Positions 53,379-62,611 of a stretch of DNA of 64,000 nt are shown here, piece after piece. Within the stretch, counting starts at the first letter, position 1. Each line of letters starts with the position of its first letter. The translations under genes were made by a program, and so were the position numbers. The notes below the pieces were generated by a model. The model was not told where the DNA came from, ran no database searches, and worked only from the letters and a program-made list of their open reading frames with translations. Source of the stretch: M3007 sp965249785 (GTDB lineage: Bacteria > Bacteroidota > Bacteroidia > Chitinophagales > Saprospiraceae). The stretch is from the NCBI GenBank assembly GCA_965249785.1, contig CBDFMU010000012.1, positions 310,001-374,000 of the forward strand, given 5' to 3'.

Positions 53379-54263
53379 TTAGCCTAAATAAAATCCCAGT
53401 GGGTACAGTAAATATTCTAGAAAAAATAAGCCCCAAAAAAACATATAAAATCGCTTGACTTGCTGATCGTCGCCTACCCGAAGTTGGCGCGCCTGAAACC
53501 AGAACAGCAGCAAAGCCAGCGCATGGGTCACTATATAAAAATTTGGCGAGGGTAAATATCCCCACCAAGCCGCTAAAATCACGTACAGGTAAGCCACCGA
53601 CACCACTATCACGCCAGCGACGAACGCCCTTTGCCGCCCCGAACGCACCGCCAGCGTTCCAAATTGATACTCCGCATCGCCCAGCGTATCAGGAATATCT
53701 TTGAACCAGGCAATGCCCAAACTAAACGCAAACACAAAAACCGCCAGCGGCCAAATGCTCGGATTCAGCCCCCATTGGCCCGTCAATTCGTAGTGAAAAT
53801 GCAGGTAAAAACCGATATTGACCAACAATCCCCGCACGACGGAAATACAAGCGGCGGCCAATAAATGATTCCGCTTAAATTTGAGCGGCGGCAGAGAATA
53901 AGCCGTACCAATGGCCATGATGAGCAGAATAAGCCCCACAAACCAGACCGAGAAAACCGCCGCTGTCAGCAAAGCAATTACGCCGCAAATAATCACGATT
54001 CGGAGGGCTTGATCCCGGCTAAGCAAACCCGCCGCAATGGGCAGCCAAGGCTTATTGATGCGATCTACTTCTACATCCGACCATTGATTGAGACCCGTAA
54101 TATAGACATTGCAAGCCCAGGCACTAACCAAACTCAGCAACAACAACATCGGCTGAAACGGTATATTCACCCCCGCAATAGCATATAACGCGCAGATACT
54201 CAGCGTACTACCAATGATAGTGTGGGGTCGGGTGAATTTCCAGAAAGTATGTAGTGCCTGCAT
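53379..54263 (-). CDS. UbiA-family prenyltransferase, homogentisate phytyltransferase-like
   Basis: The 294-residue inner-membrane protein has the UbiA Asp motif in an expanded form, NVYITGLNQWSDVEVDRINK with PWLPIAAG. It also has the second motif YSLPPLKFKRNHLLAAACIS and VRGLLVNIGFYLHF, then WFKDIPDTLGDAEYQFGTLA. The NQxxDVEVDRINKPxLP and SLPP...VRG...NIGFYLHF blocks are closer to homogentisate phytyltransferases (VTE2) than to MenA or UbiA. The reaction would be prenylation of an aromatic acceptor. A DUF92 gene starts 42 nt away on the opposite strand. The ATG at 54263 is used, with a GTG six codons upstream possible. Confidence 0.8.
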   Translation of the reverse strand: MQALHTFWKFTRPHTIIGSTLSICALYAIAGVNIPFQPMLLLLSLVSAWACNVYITGLNQWSDVEVDRINKPWLPIAAGLLSRDQALRIVIICGVIALLTAAVFSVWFVGLILLIMAIGTAYSLPPLKFKRNHLLAAACISVVRGLLVNIGFYLHFHYELTGQWGLNPSIWPLAVFVFAFSLGIAWFKDIPDTLGDAEYQFGTLAVRSGRQRAFVAGVIVVSVAYLYVILAAWWGYLPSPNFYIVTHALALLLFWFQARQLRVGDDQQVKRFYMFFWGLFFLEYLLYPLGFYLG

Positions 54264-54288
54264 CAGTGTGCGAAGTAACACGAAAAGT

Positions 54289-54296
54289 CAAAAATA
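54289..54296 (-). promoter_or_regulatory. TAnnTTTG -7 box upstream of the UbiA gene
   Basis: TATTTTTG on the reverse strand ends 25 nt before the ATG at 54263, inside the 42-nt gap to the DUF92 gene. Confidence 0.5.
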
Positions 54297-54305
54297 GATG
54301 ATGCG

Positions 54306-55100
54306 ATGTCAATGAATACCAACATTAATGAACTATGGATCGGTGTAGTCGCAGCGATAGCCTTTATTTGGTTCACCGTGCGTCGCAAATCCCTGACCTG
54401 GGATGGCGCGATCACCGCCGCCGTCATGGGTCTTTGGATTCTGTTTTTTGCCGGAAAAGCCTTCCTTTTACCGCTTACTATTCTTTTTCGTCAGCAGTGT
54501 ACCTTAATCGGGAAATTGACCAAACGCCGCACAGTTGTTTCCGATGCCAAACATGGTAAAGCCCGCGATTATCGACAAGTACTATGTAATGGCGGTATCT
54601 ATGCCGCACTTCTCCACCTGTCGTGTCTATTCCGATAGAAGTATTAATGATTGTTTCCTTGGCTGTCAGTACCGCCGATACTTGGGCTTCCGAAATTGGT
54701 ATTTATTTCCGGGGACGTACTTACGATTTGTGGAGATGGCAGACCTACGCCAGTTGGTTTGTCCGGTGGGGTAAGTTGGGCAGGCACTTTGGGCGGTTTG
54801 GCGGGTGCGGCGGCCACCAGCGTCGTCAGTATTGCCAGTCTGTATCTTTCGATGGATTTAATGACCATTTCCATCTTCACTTTCGCGGGATTTCTGGGCA
54901 TGTTGATTGACAGCCTGTTGGGAGCGACTTTGCAAGCCCGTTATCGAAACGAAAATGGCGAGTTTACCGACATCCCGACGAATATTTTGCATTCCGGCTA
55001 TCCCTGGATGAGCAATGATGCCGTAAATTTGTTAAGTAATCTGCTAATGGTTTTGTTAGCCGTCGCCTGTTTGTTCGGCTGGTATTTTTTTATCAAATAA
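54306..55100 (+). pseudogene. DUF92 family membrane protein (VTE6-like phytyl-phosphate kinase family), frameshifted
   Basis: Three frames together give a complete DUF92 protein: WIGVVAAIAFIWFTVRRKSL with ITAAVMGLWILFFAGKAFLL, then VSLAVSTADTWASEIGIYFR, then PVGLSGGVSWAGTLGGLAGA with AGFLGMLIDSLLGATLQARY to the stop at 55100. At least three indels are needed, near 54490, 54622 and 54743. In plants DUF92 (VTE6) phosphorylates phytyl phosphate for tocopherol synthesis. The prenyltransferase next door belongs to the tocopherol-pathway type, so a joint pathway is plausible. Decay and assembly error cannot be told apart here. Confidence 0.65.
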
Positions 55101-55148
55101 GTGCCAGCAGTTCAATTACTTCGATATTTGCCTGACTCATTTCTAAAC

Positions 55149-55199
55149 CCTTCTCAACTTTTTTTCTCAACAACCTCAACATTCTCAACGCACTCAACA
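55149..55199 (+). repeat. CTCAAC-word leader immediately before the thiolase gene
   Basis: Five CTCAAC words at 8- to 12-nt spacing end about 8 nt before the ATG at 55209. No left arm with GTTGAG is seen. Positions 55165-55192 match 24097-24124 (25 of 28 bases). Confidence 0.7.
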
Positions 55200-55208
55200 T
55201 TTCAAATC

Positions 55209-56384
55209 ATGCCCGAAGCATATATCATTAAAGGTTATCGTTCCGCCGTCGGCAAAGCCGGAAAAGGCGGTTTCAAAGCCTATCGTTCCGACGACCTCGC
55301 CGTGGATGTCATCAAACATTTGCTGGCGCAAGTACCCGAACTTGACCCGAAAATGGTGGACGACTGCATCGTCGGCTGCGCCAATCCCGAGGGCGAACAA
55401 GGGTTGCAAATCGGTCGCCTCATTTCCAATCGCGCGCTCGGCAAAGACGTGCCGGGCATGACGGTCAATCGCTATTGCGCTTCTGGCCTCGAAACCATCA
55501 GCATCGCGGTGGCTAAAATCCGGGCGGGTATGGGCGATTGTTATGTGGCAGGCGGTACAGAAAGTATGTCTTTTATTCCAATGACCGGCTACAAACTTGC
55601 TCCAAACTACAATATCGCCACCAATACACCTGATTATCTGGTGGGTATGGGCCTAACCGCAGAAGCCGTTTCACAGAAATATCACGTCAGCCGCGAAGAT
55701 GCTGATGCTTTTTCGGTGCAGAGCCACCAACGCGCCGCTGCTGCGATTGATGCGGGAAAATTTATTGCTGAAATCGTTCCAGTAAACGTGCCGGAAGTGT
55801 GGGTCGAAAATGATAAACGTCAGGAAAGAAGCAAGGTAGTGTCCGTGGATGAAGGGGTGCGCCGCGATACGACCCTGCAAGGTCTGGCGAAGCTTCGTCC
55901 GGCTTTTGCGCAGGATGGCGTAGTGACGGCTGGCAATTCTTCGCAAACCTCCGACGGCGCCGCTTTCGTGCTGGTCATGTCTGAAACGATGATGAAGGCA
56001 TTGGGTTTGGAACCAATTGCGCGTTTGGTTTCCTGCGCCGTGGCTGGGGTGGAGCCGATCTATATGGGCATTGGCCCGTGTGCAGCTATTCCGAAGGCAC
56101 TGAAACAAGCGGGCATGAAACTCGACCAGATCGAAGCCGTGGAACTCAATGAAGCCTTTGGCGCACAAGCACTTGCGGTTATTCGCGAAGTGGGTTTGAA
56201 TCCTGATATCGTGAATGTAAATGGGGGAGCCATCGCTTTGGGCCACCCGCTGGGCTGCACGGGAGCCAAATTATCTGTGCAAATTCTGAACGAAATGCGT
56301 CGTAGTCAGCAGCGTTATGGCATGGTGACTGCCTGTGTGGGTGGCGGACAGGGCATTGCCGGAATTTATGAAAGATTGAATTAG
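55209..56384 (+). CDS. Acetyl-CoA acyltransferase (thiolase)
   Basis: The 391-residue thiolase has the nucleophile Cys90 in TVNRYCASGLETISI, the NEAFGAQ block, GGAIALGHPLGCTGAKL (catalytic His) and the second Cys in VTACVGGGQGIAG. These place it with degradative thiolases or acetyl-CoA acetyltransferases. It likely cleaves 3-ketoacyl-CoA in beta-oxidation, together with the acyl-CoA dehydrogenase and enoyl-CoA hydratase genes within 10 kb. The ATG at 55209 starts the family's conserved N-terminus (EAYIIKGYRSAVGK); a longer frame back to 55101 is not conserved. Confidence 0.95.
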   Translation: MPEAYIIKGYRSAVGKAGKGGFKAYRSDDLAVDVIKHLLAQVPELDPKMVDDCIVGCANPEGEQGLQIGRLISNRALGKDVPGMTVNRYCASGLETISIAVAKIRAGMGDCYVAGGTESMSFIPMTGYKLAPNYNIATNTPDYLVGMGLTAEAVSQKYHVSREDADAFSVQSHQRAAAAIDAGKFIAEIVPVNVPEVWVENDKRQERSKVVSVDEGVRRDTTLQGLAKLRPAFAQDGVVTAGNSSQTSDGAAFVLVMSETMMKALGLEPIARLVSCAVAGVEPIYMGIGPCAAIPKALKQAGMKLDQIEAVELNEAFGAQALAVIREVGLNPDIVNVNGGAIALGHPLGCTGAKLSVQILNEMRRSQQRYGMVTACVGGGQGIAGIYERLN

Positions 56385-56419
56385 TACTGTACTGGTGGGT
56401 TTAGCCGCCGACAAAATAA

Positions 56420-56456
56420 AAAATAGCGTCAATCGAAAGGTTGACGCTATTTTAAT
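56420..56456. terminator. Bidirectional terminator downstream of thiolase
   Basis: A 13-bp stem (56420-56432 with 56441-56453) is flanked by A and T runs. Its right edge reaches the stop codon of the convergent gene that follows. Confidence 0.75.
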
Positions 56457-56808
56457 AAGTGTCTAAAAATCGTAATATTTCAACAAAACTGCCCGTAATT
56501 ATCCGAGCGGGTTTCGTGGCATCAGCAGGTTGATTGACCTGGACTTTCCCTTCGCTAGTGGCCGGATATAGCCAGAGTTCTATGCCGGGTTTGTCACCGG
56601 GATACAGGCGCATATCTAGGTGCACGAAAGCACTATCGGGCGACCATTTTACTTCGTCGGCTGACCATGAAGAAGGTACATCGAACAATTTAGTCTTTGT
56701 TTGTGCATTGTACAGATTCGGATTTTGAACCCAATGCGACATTCGCATTTCGTAGATACCGAGGAGCAAATTGTAGAGCCCATCGGGAGAAAGATGATCT
56801 TCGGACAT
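56452..56808 (-). CDS. Unknown protein of 118 residues
   Basis: The protein MSEDHLSPDGLYNLLLGIYE has an acidic N-terminal helix, then beta-rich segments VPSSWSADEVKWSPDSAFVH, LDMRLYPGDKPGIELWLY and a C-terminal FVEILRFLDTY. No family is recognised. No signal peptide. The spacing of predicted strands is compatible with a small single domain. Convergent with thiolase; a 136-nt gap separates it from the enoyl-CoA hydratase gene on the same strand. Confidence 0.5.
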   Translation of the reverse strand: MSEDHLSPDGLYNLLLGIYEMRMSHWVQNPNLYNAQTKTKLFDVPSSWSADEVKWSPDSAFVHLDMRLYPGDKPGIELWLYPATSEGKVQVNQPADATKPARIITGSFVEILRFLDTY

Positions 56809-56944
56809 ATATAGTAAAAGTTGAGAGGCTTCCTTCGCTATGGCGGTTAAAAAGGCTTCGGCGGATAAAGTTGAGATATTAATGGTGTATATTTTACCTT
56901 CTAACTTTGTTCAAAACTACTCTGCGTTGGCTATAAAGTCTATT

Positions 56945-57715
56945 TTACTTCGCTTTAAAATCCTCGATGGCCTTTTTGGAAGCCTCTGAAAGAGCCAAAC
57001 GTCCACTGATCGCGGCCCGTTCGGTCAATAATTTATCCCAATGTTCGGTACCCTGCCAGAACATGCGTTTTAATTCGGTGAGTGCTTCCAAACTATACGA
57101 GCACAGTTTTTCGCAGAAATGGCCGATATAAGCATCCAATTGCTCCACCGTTTCAAATGATTCCTGAAATAGACCTTTTGCTTTCGCCCAGTCAGCGGTT
57201 TGCCATTCACTGGGGGTTAAGGCGAGTTGGGCAAATGCACTTGCTCCGACTTTGCGCTCCACAGCTGGACCAATCACAAAAGGACCAAAACCCACCGCCA
57301 ATTCGCTTAGTCGAATCGAAGCATACATCGAAGCCATGCAATAATCCGTGGCTGCCGCCAAACCAACGCCGCCGCCTACTGCTTTGCCGTGGATACGCCC
57401 AACGATGATTTTTGGACAACGACGCATGGCATTGATCACTTGCCCAAAACCGGAAAAAAAGGCCAGACTGGTGTCAAAATCCTGGATTGCAGACAACTCG
57501 TCGAAACTGGCTCCGGCGCAAAAAGTTTTGTGTTCAGCACTGCGTAACACAACTACTTTTACCAGTTCTTCTTTTCCCAATTGATCAAAAGCCTCCGTCA
57601 AAGCCTGCAATAGACGACTTGGCAGGCTATTGTGATTGGGATGAAAAAAAGTGATTTGCGCCACGCCGTTGGGCTGGTGTTCGGTGGTGACGTAGCCTTG
57701 GCTGGTGATGTCCAT
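56945..57715 (-). CDS. Enoyl-CoA hydratase/isomerase family protein
   Basis: The 256-residue crotonase-fold enzyme has the two oxyanion-hole segments KTFCAGASFDELSAIQDF and IVGRIHGKAVGGGVGLAAAT, followed by IRLSELAVGFGPFVIGPAVE with a Glu in the expected catalytic region. It is likely a beta-oxidation hydratase, close to the thiolase gene; other crotonase reactions remain possible. The ATG at 57715 matches the family start; a frame back to 57757 is unsupported. Confidence 0.9.
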   Translation of the reverse strand: MDITSQGYVTTEHQPNGVAQITFFHPNHNSLPSRLLQALTEAFDQLGKEELVKVVVLRSAEHKTFCAGASFDELSAIQDFDTSLAFFSGFGQVINAMRRCPKIIVGRIHGKAVGGGVGLAAATDYCMASMYASIRLSELAVGFGPFVIGPAVERKVGASAFAQLALTPSEWQTADWAKAKGLFQESFETVEQLDAYIGHFCEKLCSYSLEALTELKRMFWQGTEHWDKLLTERAAISGRLALSEASKKAIEDFKAK

Positions 57716-57871
57716 GTGAATGTACGCGATGATTGTTTTGATAGTCTTAGCCCACAAAAAATTGGTGCTGCCGGGCTATTTTATAGGAAAACATTTGATA
57801 AAACATTGATAAATAACAGATTGAAAATTCATCTAATAGGTGATTTATCAAAAACAGTGGTTAGAGCGGCA

Positions 57872-58144
57872 TCAATGCGGTATGTTTTTCATCTTATCTT
57901 CGATTTCCCGCAGCCGAACTTTCCGAATCGAATCCATCAAAATCGGCAGTTGGGTGGAGCGTTGGGCCCGACACAAGCTGTCCAGATTGATCCGCATTAG
58001 TCGAATTTGCGCAGCAGAGGTAGAATCAATGCGCTGACGCGTCTCGGCATTGAGTGGCGCATCAGGGCCACCGCAGGCGGATAGAAGAGCAAGAACAAGT
58101 ATGATGAAAAAACCAAAAATTATCTTTAGATCGTTCACGTTCAA
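57872..58144 (-). CDS. Small lipoprotein of 90 residues
   Basis: A lipoprotein signal (IILVLALLSACGG) precedes a charged helical tail with SAAQIRLMRINLDSLCRAQR and IRKVRLREIEDKMKN. No family is recognised. The start is a TTG at 58144; a GTG two codons later is equally possible. A perfect TAnnTTTG box lies 15 nt upstream of the TTG (58160-58167), supporting a start near here. Confidence 0.6.
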   Translation of the reverse strand: MNVNDLKIIFGFFIILVLALLSACGGPDAPLNAETRQRIDSTSAAQIRLMRINLDSLCRAQRSTQLPILMDSIRKVRLREIEDKMKNIPH

Positions 58145-58159
58145 TCAGGTAACTATTTG

Positions 58160-58167
58160 CAAAAGTA
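58160..58167 (-). promoter_or_regulatory. TAnnTTTG -7 box upstream of the small lipoprotein
   Basis: TACTTTTG on the reverse strand, 15 nt before the TTG start at 58144. Confidence 0.5.
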
Positions 58168-58314
58168 GAACGGCATTCGCAATTTTGTGGCGTTTTTAAA
58201 AGCCGTAGCCAAAGTAGCATAGTTTAGAAGGAAAATAAAATACAAAGCCTTGACAATCAAAATCTTTCTGTATCATCTACATTTTACAAATCACTTTAAA
58301 CCCACCTAATTCTC

Positions 58315-59529
58315 ATGCAAATTGCCATCATTGGTGGCGGCGCGGCGGGTTTTTTTGCCGCTATTACCTGCGCGGAAGCCAACCCGGATTGTCAGGTGAC
58401 CATCTTTGAGCGAGGCAAAAATGTGCTGGAAAAAGTGCGGGTAAGCGGCGGCGGACGTTGTAACGTCACGCATCATTGTTTTGATGCACGCACTTTAATA
58501 CAATATTATCCCCGTGGAAGCCGCGAGTTGCTGGGGCCGTTTATACAATTTGGCCCGGAGCAAACGGTGGATTGGTTCGCACAGCGCGGTGTGATGCTCA
58601 AAACGGAAGCCGATGGACGGATGTTTCCAATTACCGACGATTCGCAGACAATTGTGGATTGTCTGCTTCGCGCCGCCCAGTATGCTAAAGTAAAAGTCCG
58701 TACCAGTACACGCGTCGAGAAAATTATGCCTACCAAGTTGGGTGGCTGGCAGTTGCAGGTTCCAGGCGAACCGATGGCGGCATTCGATAAACTGATGGTG
58801 GCCAGTGGCAGTAATACCGCCGTTTGGGAAATACTGCGCGGTTTGGGCCATCAGATCGTAGTGCCAGTGCCGTCGCTTTTTACTTTCAATACCAAAGATA
58901 CTCGCTTGCGCGACCTATCTGGCATATCTGTACCAGCGGCTCAGCTGAATTTGCCGGGTTCTAAACTGACGGCACAAGGGCCATTATTGATTACTCATTG
59001 GGGTCTTAGCGGCCCGGCTATTCTGCGCTTATCGGCTTGGGGTGCGCGTTATTTGCATGGTTTAGATTATCGTTTTTCATTGGAAATCAATTGGTTAGGC
59101 AATATTTCACCCCAACAGGCCAGCCTTCAATTACAAGCCTTGAAAATTAGTCAAGGCAAAAAAACCGTTGCCGCTCATCCGGTTTTCGAGTTGCCAGTAC
59201 GGTTGTGGCAACGGCTCGTTGCTGCCGCCAATCTCCCGGATGCCTTGCGCTGGGCCGACCTGGATAAAGCAGGTCTGCAACAACTGGTACAGCAACTCAC
59301 GACAGCTACTTTTCAAATTGCTGGAAAAAGCACTTTTAAAGAGGAATTTGTCACGGCAGGTGGTGTGCAACTCAAAGAAATAGATTTCAAAACCTTTGGT
59401 AGTCGGTTATTTCCCAACCTTTTTTTAGCTGGCGAGGTGCTGGATATTGATGCCATTACTGGTGGCTTTAATTTTCAGGCCGCCTGGACAGGAGGTTGGC
59501 TGGCTGGAAACGCAATGGCACAAGAATAG
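58315..59529 (+). CDS. BaiN/HI0933-type NAD(P)/FAD-dependent oxidoreductase
   Basis: The 404-residue flavoprotein starts with the FAD-binding loop IAIIGGGAAGFFAAITCAEA and has the HI0933-family signatures VRVSGGGRCNVTHHCF and FPITDDSQTIVDCLL. It also has ITHWGLSGPAILRLSAWGAR and the C-terminal FLAGEVLDIDAITGGFNFQA. These proteins are soluble oxidoreductases of mostly unknown substrate; BaiN acts on bile acids in gut bacteria, which is not implied here. It is not clearly in an operon with either neighbour. Confidence 0.93.
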   Translation: MQIAIIGGGAAGFFAAITCAEANPDCQVTIFERGKNVLEKVRVSGGGRCNVTHHCFDARTLIQYYPRGSRELLGPFIQFGPEQTVDWFAQRGVMLKTEADGRMFPITDDSQTIVDCLLRAAQYAKVKVRTSTRVEKIMPTKLGGWQLQVPGEPMAAFDKLMVASGSNTAVWEILRGLGHQIVVPVPSLFTFNTKDTRLRDLSGISVPAAQLNLPGSKLTAQGPLLITHWGLSGPAILRLSAWGARYLHGLDYRFSLEINWLGNISPQQASLQLQALKISQGKKTVAAHPVFELPVRLWQRLVAAANLPDALRWADLDKAGLQQLVQQLTTATFQIAGKSTFKEEFVTAGGVQLKEIDFKTFGSRLFPNLFLAGEVLDIDAITGGFNFQAAWTGGWLAGNAMAQE

Positions 59530-59648
59530 GTAAAGTACCTGGCTAAGTTATTTTAAAACTATATTGTTAGATACTTCTGTATTCTACCAGATTTTTAGAA
59601 AATTTGTGCTGAAAACACCTATCCTAATTATTGCTAAACACTTTTAAA

Positions 59649-60437
59649 ATGAAAAACACGCTATCCATTTTTGCCTGCCTTCTTCTAATAATGACTCTTT
59701 TTTCCAACTGCAAAAACTATGATGGAGGAGACCATATTATTCCGACCGAATGCACCGACATACATTGGACTTACGAAGGAGATGAAGGGCCTGCTCATTG
59801 GGACGATCTTTGCCTGGGTTATAATGCTTGCGCTGGTTCTTCGCAATCGCCAGTCAACATTGAGCAGCCCATTGCTGATGCTAATCTGGCAGATATAGTG
59901 GAGAACTACAATAATTCTACCGTACATATTCTAAATAATGGCCATACACAACAGTTTAATTATAACGACGGAAGCGACATTACAGTGAATGGAGAAAAAT
60001 ATAGCTTATTGCAATTTCATTTCCATACCCCCAGTGAGCACAGGGTGAATGGCATTTCTTACCCAATGGAAGTACACCTGGTGCATAAAAATGCCACTAC
60101 TGGCAAATTAGCGGTAATCGGCATTCTTTTCGAGGAAGGTGCCGAAAACGAATTGCTGAAAAAGTTTATAGCCCACTTACCCGCCGATAAAAACGAAACA
60201 TACGACGATGCCACCACTACCTATGATATAGCTAGTCTCCTGCCTTCCGGGCATGGGTATTATACCTATGCTGGTTCACTGACTACTCCGCCTTGTTCAG
60301 AGATTGTCACCTGGTTAGTGCTCAAAGATCATGTTATTGCTTCTGTTGAGCAGATTCACCAGATAGAAACGCTCGAACATGAAAACAATCGGCCCATACA
60401 GGAGCTACATGGTCGGGTAGTCAAGAGCTTCAATTAA
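59649..60437 (+). CDS. Alpha-carbonic anhydrase, lipoprotein
   Basis: The 262-residue enzyme interconverts CO2 and bicarbonate. A lipoprotein signal (LFSNC, Cys21) is followed by an alpha-class core with SQSPVNIEQP and zinc ligands His124, His126 and His143 in LLQFHFHTPSEH and MEVHLVHKN. YAGSLTTPPCSEIVTWLVLK contains the conserved TTPPC/T199-type region. It probably faces the periplasm or the cell surface. It converges with panC, 6 nt apart. Confidence 0.95.
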   Translation: MKNTLSIFACLLLIMTLFSNCKNYDGGDHIIPTECTDIHWTYEGDEGPAHWDDLCLGYNACAGSSQSPVNIEQPIADANLADIVENYNNSTVHILNNGHTQQFNYNDGSDITVNGEKYSLLQFHFHTPSEHRVNGISYPMEVHLVHKNATTGKLAVIGILFEEGAENELLKKFIAHLPADKNETYDDATTTYDIASLLPSGHGYYTYAGSLTTPPCSEIVTWLVLKDHVIASVEQIHQIETLEHENNRPIQELHGRVVKSFN

Positions 60438-60443
60438 GTCGCT

Positions 60444-61301
60444 TTAAGCTACTTCCCCTTGCACCACCAGATTATCAATCAAACGCACTTCGCCAGCAAA
60501 AACGGCGGTGCAGGCAACTACAAAAGAGGAGTCTCCCTGTTTTGCCACTGGCAATAGTGTAAAGCCATCTACCAATTCAAAATACTCAGGCACTAAACCC
60601 GCGTCCCTCATTTGTTGGAGGGCGCGGGTTTGTATCGCGCTAACAGATTGGGTCCTGAATGCTTTTTGCGCGGCTAGCAGGCTTTGATAAATTATTGGTG
60701 CTGCTGCCCGCATAGCTGGCCTCAGCCGTACGTTGCGACTGCTCATCGCCAGTCCGTCGGCTTCTCGCACGGTAGGACACATGACCAATTCAATCGGCGA
60801 CCGAAGTTGGCGCAGCATGGAGCGCACAATACTAAGTTGCTGAAAATCTTTTTGTCCCATATATAAATGGTGTGGCTGCACAATGTCAAGCAGACGCTTC
60901 ACCACGGTGGCCATACCAGCAAAGTGGCCAGGACGAAAAATGCCTTCCATGACCTGCTCCAAAGGGCCGAAATCAAGCCGCACCGTCAAATCCATTCCAG
61001 GCGGATACACCTCCTCCACCGCTGGCATGAACAGCGCGTCGCAGTTGGCAGTAATGAGTAGTGCAGCGTCCTGCTCAGGCATACGTGGGTATTTTTCCAG
61101 GTCTTTTGGGTCGTTAAACTGTGTGGGATTCACAAAAATACTAGCTACTACTGTATCGCCACGACGCTTAGCGAGATGAATGAGTTCAAGATGCCCTTGA
61201 TGCAAAGCACCCATGGTGGGCGCAAACCCGATGGACTGGTGGGCCTGACGCTTGTCATTTAACCACTGTTGCAGGTCGGCTACTTTTTTGAAAATCAACA
61301 T
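60444..61301 (-). CDS. panC: Pantothenate synthetase
   Basis: The 285-residue enzyme joins pantoate and beta-alanine using ATP, in coenzyme A synthesis. It has the nucleotide-binding PTMGALHQGHLELIHLAKRR (HxGH), VASIFVNPTQFNDPKDLEKY, GIFRPGHFAGMATVVKRLLD, YMGQKDFQQL and AMSSRNVRLRPAMRAAAP (KMSKS-like). The ATG at 61301 is set by this N-terminus and by a TAnnTTTG box ending 5 nt upstream; an in-frame extension to 61439 would cover the promoter. Confidence 0.96.
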   Translation of the reverse strand: MLIFKKVADLQQWLNDKRQAHQSIGFAPTMGALHQGHLELIHLAKRRGDTVVASIFVNPTQFNDPKDLEKYPRMPEQDAALLITANCDALFMPAVEEVYPPGMDLTVRLDFGPLEQVMEGIFRPGHFAGMATVVKRLLDIVQPHHLYMGQKDFQQLSIVRSMLRQLRSPIELVMCPTVREADGLAMSSRNVRLRPAMRAAAPIIYQSLLAAQKAFRTQSVSAIQTRALQQMRDAGLVPEYFELVDGFTLLPVAKQGDSSFVVACTAVFAGEVRLIDNLVVQGEVA

Positions 61302-61306
61302 GGTAG

Positions 61307-61314
61307 CAAAGGTA
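61307..61314 (-). promoter_or_regulatory. TAnnTTTG -7 box abutting the panC start codon
   Basis: TACCTTTG on the reverse strand ends 5 nt before the ATG, predicting a leaderless or nearly leaderless mRNA. Confidence 0.5.
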
Positions 61315-61555
61315 AAGAAGTAGGGTGGAAATATTTTTCTATCCAAATGACTCACTATCAAGGTGTTTTTTAAATAAAAACTGGCCAAGCGAATGCTAAC
61401 CATGCATTCGGAAATCGGAACCCTGTCAAAAAGCCGCACTTTTGTCCAACCTTCCTATCTTGGCCTTTGTTTGTAGATTCAAATTTTTCAGGTTGTCCTG
61501 AAAGGTTGATAAATACAATGGCAATATTGCCTGATCGAATTCCTGTAAACACGGC

Positions 61556-62527
61556 ATGATGTCATTGGACGTTATCAAACAGCCGATTACCGACGAGCTG
61601 GACGTGTTCGAGACGCGCTTCCGCGATGCTATGCGCAGCCACGTACCGCTGCTCGACAAAATTACCTGGTATATTGTGCAGCGCAAAGGCAAACAGGTGC
61701 GGCCTATGCTGGTGCTGCTCAGTGCCCGGCTTTTCGCTCCCATCAACGAAGCCTCCTACACCGCCGCCTCTATGGTGGAGCTACTACACACGGCCTCGCT
61801 GGTCCACGACGATGTAGTAGACGACTCCAATGAGCGACGTGGATTTTTTTCAGTCAATGCCCTTTGGAAAAATAAGATCGCGGTGTTGGTCGGTGATTAT
61901 CTGCTTTCGCAAGGGCTGCTGCTATCGGTGAAACAACAGCAATATCAGATGCTCGAAATAGTCAGTCGGGCAGTAAAAGAAATGGCCGAAGGGGAACTGC
62001 TGCAAATGGAAAAGGCCCGCCGACTTGATATCAAAGAGGATATTTATTACGATATAATCCGGCAAAAATCGGCATCCCTGATTGCTGCGGCTTGTTGTGC
62101 TGGAGCTACCAGCACTGCGCCCGACCAAGAGACCATTCAGCGAATGTGGCTATTTGGCGAAAAAACGGGGATGGCTTTCCAGATTCGCGACGACCTTTTC
62201 GACTTTGGGGCCGACGATATTGGCAAGCCATTGGGCATCGACATCAAAGAAAAAAAGATGACGCTTCCCCTTATCTATACGCTCAATCACAGTGATGCCG
62301 CCACCAAAAGGCGCATCCTGCACATTGTAAAAAATGAGAGCCACAAAACGGAAAAGGTAGCCGAAGTGATCCAGTTTGTGCGACAGGGCGGCGGCATTGA
62401 GTACGCCCGCGAGGTCATGTATCGCTATCGGCAGGAAGCTTTTGATTTATTGGATCAAGCACCGGATACGCCCGCCCGTCAGGCACTGCATGATTTGCTG
62501 GTGTTTGTGACAGAGCGCAAGAAGTAG
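61556..62527 (+). CDS. Polyprenyl diphosphate synthase
   Basis: The 323-residue trans-prenyltransferase has the first aspartate-rich motif in VELLHTASLVHDDVVDDSNE and the second in GMAFQIRDDLFDFGADDIGK. It also has the IPP-binding GKQVRPMLVLLSARLF and the later KKMTLPLIYTL. The lack of bulky residues immediately before the first motif fits long-chain (octaprenyl-type) products used for menaquinone, but chain length cannot be fixed by eye. It may supply prenyl chains to the UbiA-type enzyme at 53.4 kb. The insertion sequence follows 84 nt downstream. Confidence 0.93.
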   Translation: MMSLDVIKQPITDELDVFETRFRDAMRSHVPLLDKITWYIVQRKGKQVRPMLVLLSARLFAPINEASYTAASMVELLHTASLVHDDVVDDSNERRGFFSVNALWKNKIAVLVGDYLLSQGLLLSVKQQQYQMLEIVSRAVKEMAEGELLQMEKARRLDIKEDIYYDIIRQKSASLIAAACCAGATSTAPDQETIQRMWLFGEKTGMAFQIRDDLFDFGADDIGKPLGIDIKEKKMTLPLIYTLNHSDAATKRRILHIVKNESHKTEKVAEVIQFVRQGGGIEYAREVMYRYRQEAFDLLDQAPDTPARQALHDLLVFVTERKK

Positions 62528-62588
62528 ATATAAGCATCTAATGCGAATGATGCGTTTGGTTGAGTAAGTATGTGAATGCTAAGCACTT

Positions 62589-62611
62589 AGACCTGTCAGG
62601 TTTTTGAAACC
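62589..62611. repeat. Left part of palindromic repeat interrupted by the insertion sequence
   Basis: AGACCTGTCAGGTTT (62589-62603), loop TTG, then AAACC. The missing part of the right arm resumes after the insertion sequence at 63953-63962. Bases 62608-62611 (AACC) are one copy of the target duplication. Confidence 0.85.
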
